Positions 16,356 to 25,694 of a stretch of DNA of 64,000 nt are shown one piece after another. The translations under genes were made by a program, and so were the position numbers. Below the pieces are notes generated by a model. That model did no database searches. It saw only the letters and a list, made by a program, of their open reading frames with translations, and was not told the DNA's origin. How positions within the stretch are numbered: position 1 is the first letter of the stretch; each line of letters starts with the position of its first letter. The stretch is from Chryseobacterium lactis (GTDB lineage Bacteria > Bacteroidota > Bacteroidia > Flavobacteriales > Weeksellaceae), in assembly GCF_003815875.1 (NCBI RefSeq), contig NZ_CP033924.1:868001-932000 (forward strand), in the 5' to 3' direction.

Positions 16356-16409
16356 TTGGTGGCAAATTTATAACTTTTTCACGACTTTTGAAGACATTTC
16401 ATTTGATAT

Positions 16410-16436
16410 AAAAAAAGACCGCCGAAACAGTCTTTT
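16410..16436 (-). terminator. Probable terminator of the thiamine-regulated receptor
   Basis: On the reverse strand, AAAGACTGT, loop TTCG, GCGGTCTTT forms a UUCG-capped stem followed by a T-run. It lies about 135 bases past the receptor stop and before the HU-like gene. Confidence 0.7.
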
Positions 16437-16570
16437 GATTATTCTGTATTAAAAAAGGAATACGGTTATTTAAACCTTGGTTTTTAAGTGCAGAAATTAT
16501 TATAAAAAGTAAAAAGGACAATAAAGTGAATCTGAAAATCACGTCATTACCATCTCAATTTTCTTGTTCC

Positions 16571-18706
16571 TTATTGAATCTTCCAGCTAATTCCAAACAT
16601 AAAATTGGTTCCTGCCTGTGAAAAGTAATAAGGATTTCCTTCGTAGACAGATCCGTTATTCACATATTTTTTATTGAATAAATTATTAACCAACAACTTT
16701 AATGCTATTTCATTATTGGCAATTTTAAACTGATACTGCGCATTAAAATCGGTCAGGAAATAATCTTTAAGCTGTAGATTTTTATCCTCTGTATTATCTA
16801 GATACTGTTTTCCTACATATTGATTCATCACCGCAAACTGGAAATTTTTCGTCGGACTGAATCTCAGGCCTATATTGGCAATAACATCCGGAGAAAAAGA
16901 GATCTGTGTATTTCCAAGACTCTTGGGAACATCTTTATTTTCAATATTAAAATCCAGGTTTCTGTTTTGGCTGAATGTTACATTTCCTGAAACTTCCCAT
17001 TGCTTAGACAATTTCGCCAACGCTCCGATTTCAACTCCTCTTCTGTAGCTCTTTCCTGAATTGGTTCTGATAAATGCACCTACATTGTTAAGTTCTCCGT
17101 TTAACACCAGCTGATTCACATAATACATATAGTAAATGTTGGCTGTAAAAGATAAAAAACCAAACTGTTTTTCAAGACCCGCCTCAAAGTCATGAAGCTT
17201 TTCCGCTTTTACATCGTTATCAGCCATCAGGTCATCTCTGTTGGGTTCACGATGCGCATGCGCATAGGATAGAAATACTTTTCCACCTGCTATTTTATAA
17301 TTAACCCCAGCTTTAGGATTAAAAAACAACCAGTTTTTATCCAGGTTGGCTCCTTCGCCATCTCCGGCGATCAGAATTTTAGTGTTATAATTGATATTTC
17401 TAAGCTGTAAATCTCCAAAGAATTCAAAGTTTTCTACTCTGAACAAAGCTTTTGCAAAACCGGCGACTTCATTCTTTACCGAACGATTTCTGTAATATTC
17501 ACTTTCATCAATCTGAGGATAAAAAACTCCGGTTACATTTCCGTAGTGTCTTCCATAATACTGATTGGCAACTACTGCAACATTGACATCGAGATTCTCA
17601 AATTTCCCATAAAGGGTTGACACCATCCCATAAAAATCATTGTTTAACCATTTCTTTCTGATAAAGTCTGAAGATTTCACCGTCACACCACCATCAATAA
17701 TGTTGGGCAGGTTATATTTTGAAAAGGCACTTCCCTGTTTATAGTTTTCGTAATACCCTTTCCCTTTGGTATAATGGAAGGTTGTTTCCAGATTCCAACG
17801 GTCACTGAATTTTTGTTCCCAAAGTAACTGATAATGATTCTGCCTGTAATTATCCGTTTCATTATCGTAAAAATTGACAATATTTGTCCAGTTCGCATCA
17901 TAAATTGCTCCTGAAACATTAAATTTCGGATCAGTTTCCCACGTTTTTCTGTCAATCCCATTCCATGCCTGATAGGTTTTTTCTTTACCACCAAAGGCCA
18001 TCAAACGCAACTTTGTCTTTCCTTCTTCAAATAAAGCCGTAAAGTTATAAGAGTGTAAATCGGATGAAGCCCTATCTATATATCCATCAGAATGAATATT
18101 TGTATATCTTCCCATAACAGAGAGTCTGTTTTTCCAGAATTTCCCGGAACCGATCTCTGCTGAATATTTGTACGTATTAAAAGAACCGTAGCTATCGTCC
18201 GTTTTAAAGTAAAACTTCTCTTCAGGATCTTTGGAGATCACATTAATACTGGCTCCAAAAGCTGAAACCCCATTATTGGATGTTCCCACCCCTCTTTGAA
18301 TAACAATCTGTGATGCCGAACTTGTTAAATCCGGTACATTCACGAAAAACGTACCCTGACTTTCGGAATCATTGTAGGGAACTCCGTTCATCATCACATT
18401 AATCCCGGATCCGGATACTCCACGAATTCTAAAACCTGTGTACCCCACTCCATTTCCTGCATCAGAAGTAGAAATAATAGAGGTTTGATTTTTTAAAAGA
18501 ATGGGAAGATCCTGTCCTAAGTTTTTACCATCAAGATCTCTCTGAACATTGATGATTTCTTTCGCTACCGGAAGCCTTTTGGTAAAGCTGACCGCTTCAA
18601 TTTCTCTGATTTTCAGAGAATCTTTATTCTGAGCCTGGATAAAGGCAACAGAGGCTACACTAAGCCCTAAAAAAAATAAACCTTTCATTCTATAAATCTT
18701 TGACAT
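16571..18706 (-). CDS. TonB-dependent receptor under TPP control, probable thiamine transporter
   Basis: 711 residues. The signal peptide ends at FIQAQ. The plug domain follows at about 45-165 (GYTGFRIRGVSGSGINVMMN, then VPYNDSESQGTFFVNVPDL and IVIQRGVGTSNNGVSAFGAS), then a 22-strand barrel ending in an aromatic residue-rich FMFGISWKIQ. There is no carboxypeptidase-like N-terminal extension. A TPP riboswitch precedes the gene, so the substrate is most likely thiamine or a precursor, imported across the outer membrane with TonB energy. Two ATGs are possible, 18706 and 18688; both leave a signal peptide. No inner-membrane thiamine transporter is adjacent. Confidence 0.9.
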   Translation of the reverse strand: MSKIYRMKGLFFLGLSVASVAFIQAQNKDSLKIREIEAVSFTKRLPVAKEIINVQRDLDGKNLGQDLPILLKNQTSIISTSDAGNGVGYTGFRIRGVSGSGINVMMNGVPYNDSESQGTFFVNVPDLTSSASQIVIQRGVGTSNNGVSAFGASINVISKDPEEKFYFKTDDSYGSFNTYKYSAEIGSGKFWKNRLSVMGRYTNIHSDGYIDRASSDLHSYNFTALFEEGKTKLRLMAFGGKEKTYQAWNGIDRKTWETDPKFNVSGAIYDANWTNIVNFYDNETDNYRQNHYQLLWEQKFSDRWNLETTFHYTKGKGYYENYKQGSAFSKYNLPNIIDGGVTVKSSDFIRKKWLNNDFYGMVSTLYGKFENLDVNVAVVANQYYGRHYGNVTGVFYPQIDESEYYRNRSVKNEVAGFAKALFRVENFEFFGDLQLRNINYNTKILIAGDGEGANLDKNWLFFNPKAGVNYKIAGGKVFLSYAHAHREPNRDDLMADNDVKAEKLHDFEAGLEKQFGFLSFTANIYYMYYVNQLVLNGELNNVGAFIRTNSGKSYRRGVEIGALAKLSKQWEVSGNVTFSQNRNLDFNIENKDVPKSLGNTQISFSPDVIANIGLRFSPTKNFQFAVMNQYVGKQYLDNTEDKNLQLKDYFLTDFNAQYQFKIANNEIALKLLVNNLFNKKYVNNGSVYEGNPYYFSQAGTNFMFGISWKIQ

Positions 18707-18765
18707 TTAATGAATAAAAGGGGATCGATAAGATATTATACATTCCGACTCAAGATGGTCGATGG

Positions 18766-18831
18766 TCCCTAAACAGCATTACCTGTTCCAGGTTCGTTGG
18801 GTATAATCTCAGCCTGTTAAAGCACCCCTTT
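18766..18831 (-). promoter_or_regulatory. TPP riboswitch upstream of the TonB-dependent receptor
   Basis: Read on the reverse strand: GGGGTGCT, GCTGAGA, ACCC, GAACCTG, then GGTAATGCTGTTTAGGGA. The conserved blocks of the THI element are all present in order. The element starts just after a -7-like box TAATTTTG (18849-18842), which has no good -33 box, and ends about 60 nt before the receptor ATG. Confidence 0.93.
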
Positions 18832-19012
18832 ATTTCAGCTGCAAAATTACTAAAAATATATGAGATAGACGAGTTTGAGTTTTGCAGGAAAAATACGGAA
18901 AAAATGAGATTCGGGAAGCGAGCTGTAAACGTATGTTCAAAGACAGTTTCTTTAAACACTATCAATCAAATTTCGGATTCACTACATCATTTATCAATGA
19001 TCATTAATCAAC

Positions 19013-19783
19013 CTAATATGTTTTGTTTCTTGCATCAATATAGTAATAGTTTTTTCCGTCTTTTGTGACTTCAAACATTTTACCCAGTTTCCAGCTGAAG
19101 TTCCTTTTAATATTAGAATATTCAAAGGGAATTACAATCTTGTTATTAACATCAATTACACCGAATTTATCATTATGGGACGCCACAATCATAGGATCTT
19201 TGACATCATCACCTTCCATGATATATAAATATTCATATTGGGGATAAATCTGATAGTCTCTGTAATCTGCGGCATTGACAAATTTTGATTTTTCAATCAC
19301 TCCGTAGAATCCATTCAGCACATAAGCCTGAAATAATTGTTGTTTATATTCCTCAAATTTACATTTTCCCAGATCTGAATCTTTGAACTGATAGACTCTC
19401 TTTCCGGCCTGATTAATACGGTAGGAAATCATGTCTTTTTCTACAGTTGCATAATCATCAGTTCCAAATTTTCTCACTTTTTCATTGGGAGAGTTCAAAA
19501 GATTACAATCTTCGTAAAAAAACACCGCAATATGATATTCGGGCTGAATGATAAATTTTCCATTCTGATTAACGTATCCGAACTTATCCTCCTTCTTCTT
19601 TGGAATCAAAACCGGCAGATCTTTGTGGAGAATCACCAGGTCTGGATTAGGTTTAACGGCTGAAGTCCCCTTCTTTACCGGAGTTTTTGAAGTGTGTTTA
19701 ACTGCAATTTTCTTCACAGATTTGGCCTGTGAGAAAACGAAAATCGAAATAAAAACACATAAAACATTGAGGATATTTTTCAT
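19013..19783 (-). CDS. Secreted WG-repeat protein
   Basis: 256 residues from the ATG at 19783, chosen because a good promoter would start transcription near 19793. Two further ATGs lie 6 and 9 bases upstream. A signal peptide (MKNILNVLCVFISIFVFSQA) leads to a Lys/Thr-rich stretch, then WG-type repeats: KFGYVNQNGKFIIQPEY, GFYGVIEKSKF and KFGVIDVNNKIVIPFEYSNI. WG repeats are short beta units of unknown binding role, common in exported Bacteroidetes proteins. The gene stands alone between the receptor and acnB. Confidence 0.8.
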   Translation of the reverse strand: MKNILNVLCVFISIFVFSQAKSVKKIAVKHTSKTPVKKGTSAVKPNPDLVILHKDLPVLIPKKKEDKFGYVNQNGKFIIQPEYHIAVFFYEDCNLLNSPNEKVRKFGTDDYATVEKDMISYRINQAGKRVYQFKDSDLGKCKFEEYKQQLFQAYVLNGFYGVIEKSKFVNAADYRDYQIYPQYEYLYIMEGDDVKDPMIVASHNDKFGVIDVNNKIVIPFEYSNIKRNFSWKLGKMFEVTKDGKNYYYIDARNKTY

Positions 19784-19799
19784 ATTCATCATTTGCTTG

Positions 19800-19831
19800 C
19801 AAAATTACGGCCAAAAATAGAAATTATCAAA
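19800..19831 (-). promoter_or_regulatory. Promoter of the WG-repeat gene
   Basis: Reverse strand: TTTG (19831-19828), 20 nt, TAATTTTG (19807-19800). This is a near-perfect flavobacterial promoter that predicts a start close to 19793, about 10 nt before the chosen ATG. Confidence 0.65.
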
Positions 19832-19975
19832 TTCATATTTATAAAGAATCTAAATAATTTCATCTTCATAAAATAGTAAAATTTCGTATTTTTGGGAACA
19901 TTTTGAATTTGTTTAATAATTTTAAAACTTTTAAAAAAAGACGCAGGTTATACTGACTTTATTCAGGCTCATATC

Positions 19976-20030
19976 AGGTACCAAAATACGGGAACTCAAA
20001 ATGTTATTAAATTGTATTTTGTACGAACCT
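19976..20030 (+). other. Hairpin in the acnB leader region
   Basis: AGGTACCAAAATAC (from 19976) pairs with GTATTTTGTACGAACCT (to 20030) with a small bulge, around a 24 nt AT-rich loop. It lies in the 317-base gap ahead of acnB, in which no ORF is convincing. Whether it is a leader structure or chance is open. Confidence 0.4.
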
Positions 20031-20044
20031 ATAAAGTTGAAAAT

Positions 20045-20063
20045 AACAGCATTGATAGCTGTT
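20045..20063 (+). other. Short hairpin followed by T-run just before acnB
   Basis: AACAGC, 7 nt loop, GCTGTT, then TTTATAT, 38 bases before the acnB ATG. It resembles a weak terminator or attenuator. I see no partner sequence for a clear anti-terminator. Confidence 0.4.
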
Positions 20064-20100
20064 TTTATATATCTGCCTTTAAAAGTGAAAGACTTCTATT

Positions 20101-22881
20101 ATGAATTATAAGGATTACATCAAAGAGATTGAAGAAAGAAAAGACCAGGGGCTTCATCCAAAGCCAATTGATGGTGCTGAATTACTAAGCGAAATCATCG
20201 CACAAATTAAAGATTCAGGGAGTAAAGACCGATCGGATTCTCTTCAATTTTTCATCTACAACACTTTACCCGGAACGACAAGTGCAGCGGGTGTAAAAGC
20301 TAAATTTTTAAAAGAAATCATTCTTGGTGAATCTGTAGTAGAAGAAATATCTCAGGCCTTTGCCTTTGAATTATTATCTCACATGAAAGGAGGTCCTTCT
20401 ATTGGGGTATTGCTTGATCTTGCTCTGGGCAACGATGCAGCCATTGCTAAAGAAGCGGCAAAAGTTCTTAAAACTCAGGTTTTCCTTTATGAGGCGGATA
20501 CTACCCGTCTGAAGGAAGCATTCAATAGCGGTAACGAAATCGCTCAGGAAATCGTCGAGAGCTACGCGAAAGCTGAATTCTTCACAAAACTTCCTGAAGT
20601 AGCAGAAGAAATAAAAGTCGTTACTTATATCGCCGGTGAAGGTGACATTTCAACAGATTTATTGTCTCCGGGTAACCAGGCACACTCAAGATCTGACCGT
20701 GAGCTTCACGGTAAATGTATGATCACTCCTCAGGCGCAGGAAGAAATAAAAGCTTTACAGGCACAACATCCTGATGCAAGCGTTATGCTGATTGCTGAAA
20801 AAGGAACAATGGGAGTTGGCTCATCCAGAATGTCTGGAGTAAACAACGTAGCACTTTGGACCGGTAAGCAGGCAAGCCCATATGTACCATTTGTAAACTT
20901 TGCTCCAATTGTTGGAGGTACAAACGGTATTTCTCCTATTTTCCTTACTACGGTAGATGTTACCGGAGGTATTGGTATTGATCTTAAAAACTGGGTTAAA
21001 AAACTGGACGAAAACGGAACCCCTGTTCGTAACGAAAATGGAGAACCTATTTTGGAGCAGGCATATTCTGTAGCTACCGGAACAGTTCTTACCATCAATA
21101 CAAAAACAAAAAAATTATACAACGGTGATCAGGAACTGATTGACATTTCTAAGGCATTTACTCCTCAGAAAGTGGAATTCATCAAAGCAGGAGGATCATA
21201 TGCTATCGTTTTTGGTAAAAAACTTCAGACGTTTGCAGCAGAACTTTTAGGTGTTGAAGTGCCTCAGGTTTTCGCTCCGTCAAAGGAAATTTCTAACGAT
21301 GGACAAGGTCTTACAGCCGTTGAAAAGATATTTAACAGAAATGCTGTAGGTTCTACACCAGGTAAAGTATTGCACGCCGGATCAGACGTTCGTGTAAAAG
21401 TGAATATTGTCGGTTCACAGGATACTACGGGTCTTATGACTTCTCAAGAGCTGGAATCAATGGCAGCTACGGTAATTTCACCAATCGTTGATGGTGCTTA
21501 CCAGTCAGGATGTCACACTGCTTCAGTATGGGATAAAAAAGCTCAGGCGAATATTCCGAAACTAATGAAATTTATGAACGATTTCGGATTGATCACTGCT
21601 CGTGACCCGAAAGGTGAATACCACGCTATGACAGATGTTATTCATAAAGTTCTTAACGATATTACAATAGACGAGTGGGCCATCATCATTGGTGGTGATT
21701 CACACACAAGAATGTCTAAAGGAGTTGCTTTCGGAGCTGACTCAGGAACTGTTGCTCTTGCATTGGCTACAGGTGAAGCATCGATGCCGATTCCTGAATC
21801 TGTAAAAGTAACTTTCAAAGGAGACATGAAAGAACACATGGATTTCCGTGATGTTGTTCATGCTACACAAGCTCAGATGTTGAAGCAATTTGGAGGAGAA
21901 AATGTTTTCCAGGGTAGAATCATTGAGGTTCATATCGGAACACTTCCGGCTGACCAGGCATTTACCTTTACAGACTGGACTGCTGAAATGAAGGCAAAAG
22001 CTTCTATCAACATTTCTGAAGACAATACATTGATCGAGTCATTGGAAATTGCAAAAGGCAGAATCCAGATTATGATCGACAAAGGAATGGATAACCATAA
22101 TAAGGTTCTTCAGGGATTGATCGATAAAGCGAATAAGAGAATTGAAGAAATCAGATCAGGTGAGAAACCGGCCTTGACTCCTGATGCTAATGCTAAATAT
22201 TATGCTGAAGTAGTTGTAGATCTTGACGTAATCGTTGAACCAATGATTGCTGACCCGGATGTAAACAATGATGATGTTTCTAAAAGATATACTCACGATA
22301 CAATCAGAGACCTTTCTTATTACGGAGGTGAGAAAAAGGTAGATCTTGGTTTCGTTGGATCTTGTATGGTTCACAAGGGAGATTTAAAAATTGTTTCTCA
22401 AATGCTTAGAAACCTTGAAAAGAAAAATGGTAAAGTAGAATTTAATGCTCCATTAGTTGTAGCAGCTCCTACTTATAATATCATTGATGAGTTAAAGGCA
22501 GAAGGTGACTGGGAATTACTGGAAAAATATTCAGCTTTCGAATTTGATGATAGTGCTCCAAAAGGAGAAGCTCGTACAGAATACCAAAATGTAATGTACC
22601 TTGAGCGTCCTGGATGTAACCTTTGTATGGGTAATCAGGAAAAAGCAGCTAAAGGTGATACCGTTTTAGCTACTTCTACCCGTCTTTTCCAGGGAAGAGT
22701 TGTAGAAGATTCTGAACGTAAAAAAGGAGAATCTCTACTAGCTTCGACACCTGTTGTAGTATTATCTGCAATTATTGGACGTATTCCTAATATTGATGAA
22801 TACAAGGCTGCAGTTGAAGGTATTGATCTTACGACTTTTGTCCCTTCTATCAAAGAATTGACCAGTACACACGCTCACTAA
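20101..22881 (+). CDS. acnB: Bifunctional aconitate hydratase 2 / 2-methylisocitrate dehydratase
   Basis: Interconverts citrate and isocitrate in the TCA cycle; AcnB enzymes also dehydrate 2-methylisocitrate. The 926-residue protein has the AcnB order: a HEAT-like N-terminal domain (about 1-160) with LPGTTSAAGVKAKFLKEIIL, a swivel domain, then the catalytic domain. The [4Fe-4S] ligands are Cys755 (GFVGSCMVHKG), Cys839 and Cys842 (RPGCNLCMGN). It is longer than the E. coli enzyme (865), with an insertion before the last cysteines. A different aconitase follows 317 bases later on the same strand. A terminator (22927-22975) lies between them. Confidence 0.96.
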   Translation: MNYKDYIKEIEERKDQGLHPKPIDGAELLSEIIAQIKDSGSKDRSDSLQFFIYNTLPGTTSAAGVKAKFLKEIILGESVVEEISQAFAFELLSHMKGGPSIGVLLDLALGNDAAIAKEAAKVLKTQVFLYEADTTRLKEAFNSGNEIAQEIVESYAKAEFFTKLPEVAEEIKVVTYIAGEGDISTDLLSPGNQAHSRSDRELHGKCMITPQAQEEIKALQAQHPDASVMLIAEKGTMGVGSSRMSGVNNVALWTGKQASPYVPFVNFAPIVGGTNGISPIFLTTVDVTGGIGIDLKNWVKKLDENGTPVRNENGEPILEQAYSVATGTVLTINTKTKKLYNGDQELIDISKAFTPQKVEFIKAGGSYAIVFGKKLQTFAAELLGVEVPQVFAPSKEISNDGQGLTAVEKIFNRNAVGSTPGKVLHAGSDVRVKVNIVGSQDTTGLMTSQELESMAATVISPIVDGAYQSGCHTASVWDKKAQANIPKLMKFMNDFGLITARDPKGEYHAMTDVIHKVLNDITIDEWAIIIGGDSHTRMSKGVAFGADSGTVALALATGEASMPIPESVKVTFKGDMKEHMDFRDVVHATQAQMLKQFGGENVFQGRIIEVHIGTLPADQAFTFTDWTAEMKAKASINISEDNTLIESLEIAKGRIQIMIDKGMDNHNKVLQGLIDKANKRIEEIRSGEKPALTPDANAKYYAEVVVDLDVIVEPMIADPDVNNDDVSKRYTHDTIRDLSYYGGEKKVDLGFVGSCMVHKGDLKIVSQMLRNLEKKNGKVEFNAPLVVAAPTYNIIDELKAEGDWELLEKYSAFEFDDSAPKGEARTEYQNVMYLERPGCNLCMGNQEKAAKGDTVLATSTRLFQGRVVEDSERKKGESLLASTPVVVLSAIIGRIPNIDEYKAAVEGIDLTTFVPSIKELTSTHAH

Positions 22882-22926
22882 GAGAGTAGTACACCATTAA
22901 GTCTCAGTGACTTCTGAAAATAATAG

Positions 22927-22975
22927 AATTGAAAGATTTTGATCCTTTTAGGATTTAAGATCTTTCAATTTTTTG
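22927..22975 (+). terminator. Intrinsic terminator of acnB
   Basis: AATTGAAAGA (22927-22936) pairs with TCTTTCAATT (22961-22970), with an inner ATCC/GGAT stem, followed by a T-run. Confidence 0.85.
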
Positions 22976-23020
22976 TTTAGAATGTTTCTATTTTAAGGGT
23001 AATACAATTTTTTTTGCGAT

Positions 23021-23079
23021 AAATCAAGAAAATAAATTCTATTTTTTCTTAAATTGAAAGTTATAAAATCTCTTGATTT
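23021..23079 (+). other. Inverted repeat ahead of the second aconitase
   Basis: AAATCAAGA (23021-23029) and TCTTGATTT (23071-23079) are perfect 9 bp arms separated by 41 AT-rich bases. They lie about 120 bases before the aconitase start, in a 317-base gap with no convincing ORF. They could be an operator for a dimeric regulator or the base of a leader hairpin. Confidence 0.4.
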
Positions 23080-23198
23080 TATTATCAAAATCACTCCTAT
23101 TTAAGGATTATAGGAACGTTTTTTGATGTAAATAAAATAAGTTTTCATCTCCAATGGAGAAGAGACATCACGTAAAAAGAATAAAATTACAATTACAT

Positions 23199-25466
23199 AT
23201 GACTTTTGATATTGATATGATCAAAAAAGTGTATGAGCGTTACCCTGAAAGAATTGCTGCGGCAAGACAAATTGTGGGAAAACCTCTTACCCTTTCAGAA
23301 AAAATCCTTTACACCCACCTTTGGGAAGGAAATGCTACACAAGCTCATGAAAGAGGAAACTCTTATGTAGACTTCGCACCAGACAGAGTAGCAATGCAGG
23401 ATGCCACTGCACAGATGGCACTTTTGCAATTTATGCAGGCAGGAAAAACCAAAGTAGCTGTTCCTTCAACAGCTCACGCAGATCACCTGATTCAAGCGAA
23501 AGTAGGTGCTGACAAAGATTTACAGGAAGGTATCAACAAAAACTCTGAGGTATTCAACTTTCTGAGTTCTGTATGTGATAAATACGGAATCGGATTCTGG
23601 AAACCGGGAGCTGGTATTATCCACCAGGTGGTATTGGAAAACTATGCTTTCCCCGGAGGAATGATGATTGGTACTGACTCACACACGGTAAATGCCGGTG
23701 GACTAGGAATGGTAGCCATCGGAGTTGGTGGTGCTGATGCAGTAGACGTAATGGCCGGAATGGCCTGGGAACTTAAAATGCCAAAACTTATCGGGGTTAA
23801 GTTAACCGGTAAAATGAACGGATGGACTTCTGCGAAAGATGTTATCTTAAAAGTTGCAGGAATCCTTACTGTAAAAGGAGGAACAGGATGTATCGTAGAA
23901 TATTTCGGAGAAGGAGCAGAATCTCTTTCAGCAACCGGTAAAGGAACCATTTGTAATATGGGTGCTGAAGTCGGAGCTACAACCTCAACTTTCGGATACG
24001 ATGATTCCATGAGAAGATATTTATCGGCTACTGGAAGACAAGATGTTGTAGATGCTGCAGATAAAATTGCTGAACATTTAACAGGTGATGCTGAAGTATA
24101 TGCTAACCCGGAACAATATTTTGACCAGTTAATTGAAATTAACCTTTCTGAACTTACCCCTCACTTAAATGGACCTTTTACTCCGGACTTAGCGACTCCT
24201 GTTGCTGAATTCAGAGCTAAAGCAGAAGCTAACGGATGGCCGCTTGAAGTTGAGTGGGCTCTTATTGGTTCTTGTACCAACTCTTCTTATGAAGATTTAT
24301 CAAGAGCAGCTTCTATTGTAGAGGATGCAGTTGCTAAAGGTGTAAAACCAAAAGCGATCTTAGGAATCAATCCAGGTTCCGAGCAGGTAAAATTCACAGC
24401 AGAAAGAGACGGTTTCTTAAATTCATTCAGAAAATTTGAAAACGCCAGAATATTTACAAACGCTTGCGGACCATGTATCGGACAATGGGATAGAGAAGGT
24501 GCTGATAAAGGAGAGAAAAACTCTATTATCCACTCTTTCAACAGAAACTTTGCAAAAAGAGCTGATGGTAACCCGAATACCCACGCATTTGTAGCCTCTC
24601 CTGAAATGGTAGCTGCAGTGGCAATTTCCGGAAGATTAGACTTCAATCCAATTACAGATACATTAACCAATGAAGCCGGCGAACAAATAAAGCTTGATGA
24701 ACCTAAAGGTTTTGAACTTCCGGCAAAAGGGTTCGCAGTGGATGACAACGGATACCAGGCACCATCTGCAGACGGATCAGGTGTTGTAGTTAATGTAAGC
24801 CCTACTTCAGACAGACTTCAGTTGTTAGAAGAATTCCCGGCTTGGGATGGTAAAAACATCGAAGGAGCTAAAGTATTGATCAAAGCTTTCGGAAAATGTA
24901 CTACCGACCACATCTCTATGGCTGGACCATGGTTGAAATACAGAGGTCACCTGGATAATATTTCAAACAACATGTTAATTGGAGCAGTAAATGCTTACAA
25001 CATGGAAACCAACCACGTTAAAAACGAATTAACGGGTGAATATGGTGAAGTTCCGGCTGTACAAAGAGCTTATAAAGCTGCAGGTGTTCCTACTATCGTT
25101 GTAGGAGACCAAAACTATGGCGAAGGTTCTTCAAGAGAGCATGCAGCTATGGAGCCAAGACACCTTGGTGTAAAAGCCGTATTGGTAAAATCATTTGCAA
25201 GAATTCATGAAACAAACCTTAAGAAACAAGGGATGTTGGGAATTACTTTCGCCAATGAGGCAGATTATGATAAAATCCAGGAAGATGACACAGTTAACTT
25301 CTTAGATCTGGATCAGTTTGCCCCAGGAAAACAATTGACATTAGAATTTGTTCATAAGGACGGAACTAAAGATATCATCATCGCCAACCACACTTATAAC
25401 GATCAGCAAATTGAATGGTTCAAAGCCGGCTCTGCGCTGAACCTGATTAAACAACAGGAAAAATAA
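23199..25466 (+). CDS. Aconitate hydratase, mitochondrial/AcnA type
   Basis: 755 residues from the ATG at 23199 ([18 protein letters not shown]). An in-frame ATG 15 codons upstream adds a basic stretch with no homology that I recognise. The order is catalytic domains 1-3, linker and the C-terminal swivel domain, as in eukaryotic mitochondrial aconitase. The cluster ligands are Cys359 (GSCTNSS), Cys423 and Cys426 (NACGPCIG), close to the 358/421/424 pattern of the mitochondrial enzyme. [13 protein letters not shown] and the active-site [18 protein letters not shown] are intact. It catalyses the same step as AcnB but belongs to a separate clade. Terminators on both sides suggest independent control. 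Confidence 0.95.
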   Translation: MTFDIDMIKKVYERYPERIAAARQIVGKPLTLSEKILYTHLWEGNATQAHERGNSYVDFAPDRVAMQDATAQMALLQFMQAGKTKVAVPSTAHADHLIQAKVGADKDLQEGINKNSEVFNFLSSVCDKYGIGFWKPGAGIIHQVVLENYAFPGGMMIGTDSHTVNAGGLGMVAIGVGGADAVDVMAGMAWELKMPKLIGVKLTGKMNGWTSAKDVILKVAGILTVKGGTGCIVEYFGEGAESLSATGKGTICNMGAEVGATTSTFGYDDSMRRYLSATGRQDVVDAADKIAEHLTGDAEVYANPEQYFDQLIEINLSELTPHLNGPFTPDLATPVAEFRAKAEANGWPLEVEWALIGSCTNSSYEDLSRAASIVEDAVAKGVKPKAILGINPGSEQVKFTAERDGFLNSFRKFENARIFTNACGPCIGQWDREGADKGEKNSIIHSFNRNFAKRADGNPNTHAFVASPEMVAAVAISGRLDFNPITDTLTNEAGEQIKLDEPKGFELPAKGFAVDDNGYQAPSADGSGVVVNVSPTSDRLQLLEEFPAWDGKNIEGAKVLIKAFGKCTTDHISMAGPWLKYRGHLDNISNNMLIGAVNAYNMETNHVKNELTGEYGEVPAVQRAYKAAGVPTIVVGDQNYGEGSSREHAAMEPRHLGVKAVLVKSFARIHETNLKKQGMLGITFANEADYDKIQEDDTVNFLDLDQFAPGKQLTLEFVHKDGTKDIIIANHTYNDQQIEWFKAGSALNLIKQQEK

Positions 25467-25492
25467 GATTAATTGTTAGATCCATTAATATA

Positions 25493-25523
25493 AAGGCGAC
25501 TTCAAAATTGAAGTCGTCTTTTT
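25493..25523 (+). terminator. Intrinsic terminator of the second aconitase
   Basis: GCGACTTC, loop AAAATT, GAAGTCGT, then TTTTTT, 30 bases after the stop codon. Confidence 0.9.
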
Positions 25524-25590
25524 TATGAATTATAATACAATTGATTTGTAATGACCTTTACTCCTTAATTCTACTATTAAAGTTCAACAG

Positions 25591-25680
25591 GGCGGCCTAT
25601 AGTCCTGAGCATAAGCTGAAAGATTACGAACGAAGTCCGCTTTCATAATTAATAACAATTCCAATGGCTTCAGCCAAAAT
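25591..25680. repeat. Dispersed-type intergenic repeat (TTTTGGCTGAAGCCATTGG family)
   Basis: On the reverse strand the tract reads TTTTGGCTGAAGCCATTGG, then AAAGCGGACTTCGTTCG, and ends near GGACTATAGGCCGCC. It contains a local palindrome TGGCTGAAGCCA and partly complementary GCGGAC/GGCCGC ends. I recall TTTGGCTxAAGCCA and GCGGACTxxxGTCCG tracts as common intergenic repeats in Flavobacterium and Chryseobacterium. It fills the space between the second aconitase and the response regulator and encodes nothing. Confidence 0.6.
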
Positions 25681-25694
25681 CTAAAAAAGATCTT

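Noticed and set aside
18750..18965. A 71-codon reverse-strand frame over the receptor leader
   Set aside because: It runs through the conserved TPP riboswitch and has no recognisable protein features.
20730..21122. A 130-codon frame opposite acnB
   Set aside because: Antisense shadow of a strongly conserved gene; composition is low-complexity Ser/Thr/Pro with no start signal.
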